Shown: piece after piece, positions 15,669 to 15,774 of the stretch | Numbering within the stretch: the stretch's first letter is position 1 | Layout of the letters: every line of letters begins with the position of its first letter | Origin: Bacteroidales bacterium | Lineage (GTDB): Bacteria; Bacteroidota; Bacteroidia; Bacteroidales; UBA7960 | DNA length: 15,774 nucleotides | Direction of reading: 5' to 3' | Assembly (NCBI GenBank): GCA_003557965.1 | Contig: PWND01000167.1 | Location: 1-15,774, forward strand | The notes under the pieces: generated by a model | Databases searched by the model: none | What the model was told of the DNA's origin: nothing | Seen by the model: the letters and a program-made list of their open reading frames with translations, nothing else | Program-made: the position numbers and the translations under genes

Positions 15669-15690
15669 TAGGCCGGTCAAGCCCGGCCTA
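15669..15690. repeat. TCAAGC-loop hairpin repeat, copy 3
   Basis: TAGGCCGG (15669-15676) and CCGGCCTA (15683-15690) form a perfect 8-bp stem around the loop TCAAGC (15677-15682). Only the inner GG/CC pairs are shared with copy 2; the rest of the stem differs on both arms together, so pairing is kept. Confidence 0.7.
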
Positions 15691-15774
15691 TACAATTAAA
15701 TACTCATAATTATTCATCAGCAGGGCTTTATTTTGTAACAATAAATGTTATGAATAAAAATTGTTGTTTTGGAT

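Larger units (their letters stand above)
14942..15774. other. Gene-free 833-bp tract with structured repeats
   Basis: No convincing coding region is seen. Reading frames in the left half (for example 14954-15292 on the plus strand) run across palindromic repeats and give low-complexity proteins, so they are treated as spurious. The left part (about 14974-15240) is a composite palindromic element. The middle (about 15290-15530) shows only short direct repeats such as CGTTTAGT (two copies around 15294-15311) and AATAAGGT (three copies around 15350-15425). The right part holds three hairpins with a common loop. No canonical terminator for tnaA was found, although the hairpin 33 bp after its stop may serve. 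Confidence 0.7.

Noticed and set aside
15750..15774. Start of a further plus-strand gene at the window edge (ATG at 15750, eight codons visible)
   Set aside because: Too short to judge, with no clear promoter match upstream; could be checked by extending the sequence.
1..15774. CRISPR array, tRNA or rRNA genes, integrase or transposase genes
   Set aside because: No regularly spaced long direct repeats, no cloverleaf-like sequence, and no protein with integrase or transposase motifs was found in the window.

Overview
The window looks like chromosomal DNA from a Bacteroidota bacterium, probably an anaerobic or amino-acid-using member of the Bacteroidales/Marinilabiliales type; the lineage below phylum is inference. 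The evidence is AT-rich DNA, start codons preceded by A/T-rich tracts instead of Shine-Dalgarno sequences, several matches to the Bacteroidota promoter (-33 TTTG, 19-21 nt, -7 TAnnTTTG), and families typical of the phylum: a patatin fused to a BamA-like barrel, TPR-SpoIIE phosphatases and TolC proteins. No rRNA, tRNA, CRISPR array or transposase gene was found.

Layout. Positions 1-258 hold a G-rich 7-bp tandem repeat and a consensus promoter. 259-975 (+) encodes a long TspO/MBR-related membrane protein. 1138-2781 and 2796-3710 (+) form a two-gene unit: an exported C69 dipeptidase and a glutaminase. 3783-6041 (+) encodes a patatin phospholipase with POTRA and outer-membrane barrel. Convergent to it on the minus strand lie a family 9 glycosyltransferase (6145-7143), a DNA methyltransferase (7240-8154) overlapping a PD-(D/E)XK-type putative restriction endonuclease (8151-9014), a TolC-type outer-membrane efflux protein (9172-10650), and a TPR-transmembrane-SpoIIE phosphatase (10716-13232). 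A 332-bp divergent intergenic region separates the phosphatase from tryptophanase tnaA (13565-14941, +). The last 833 bp carry no convincing gene. They hold two kinds of structured repeat: a composite palindromic element (about 14974-15240) and three short hairpins sharing a fixed loop but with different stems (15539-15690).

How the genes fit together. The dipeptidase, glutaminase and tryptophanase suggest peptide and amino-acid catabolism (dipeptides to amino acids; glutamine to glutamate and ammonia; tryptophan to indole, pyruvate and ammonia). The patatin-barrel, TolC and glycosyltransferase belong to the outer membrane or its lipopolysaccharide. The restriction-modification pair is the most accessory-looking coding module. 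The least explained parts are the restriction-modification specificity, the structured leader ahead of tnaA, and the repeats at the right end.
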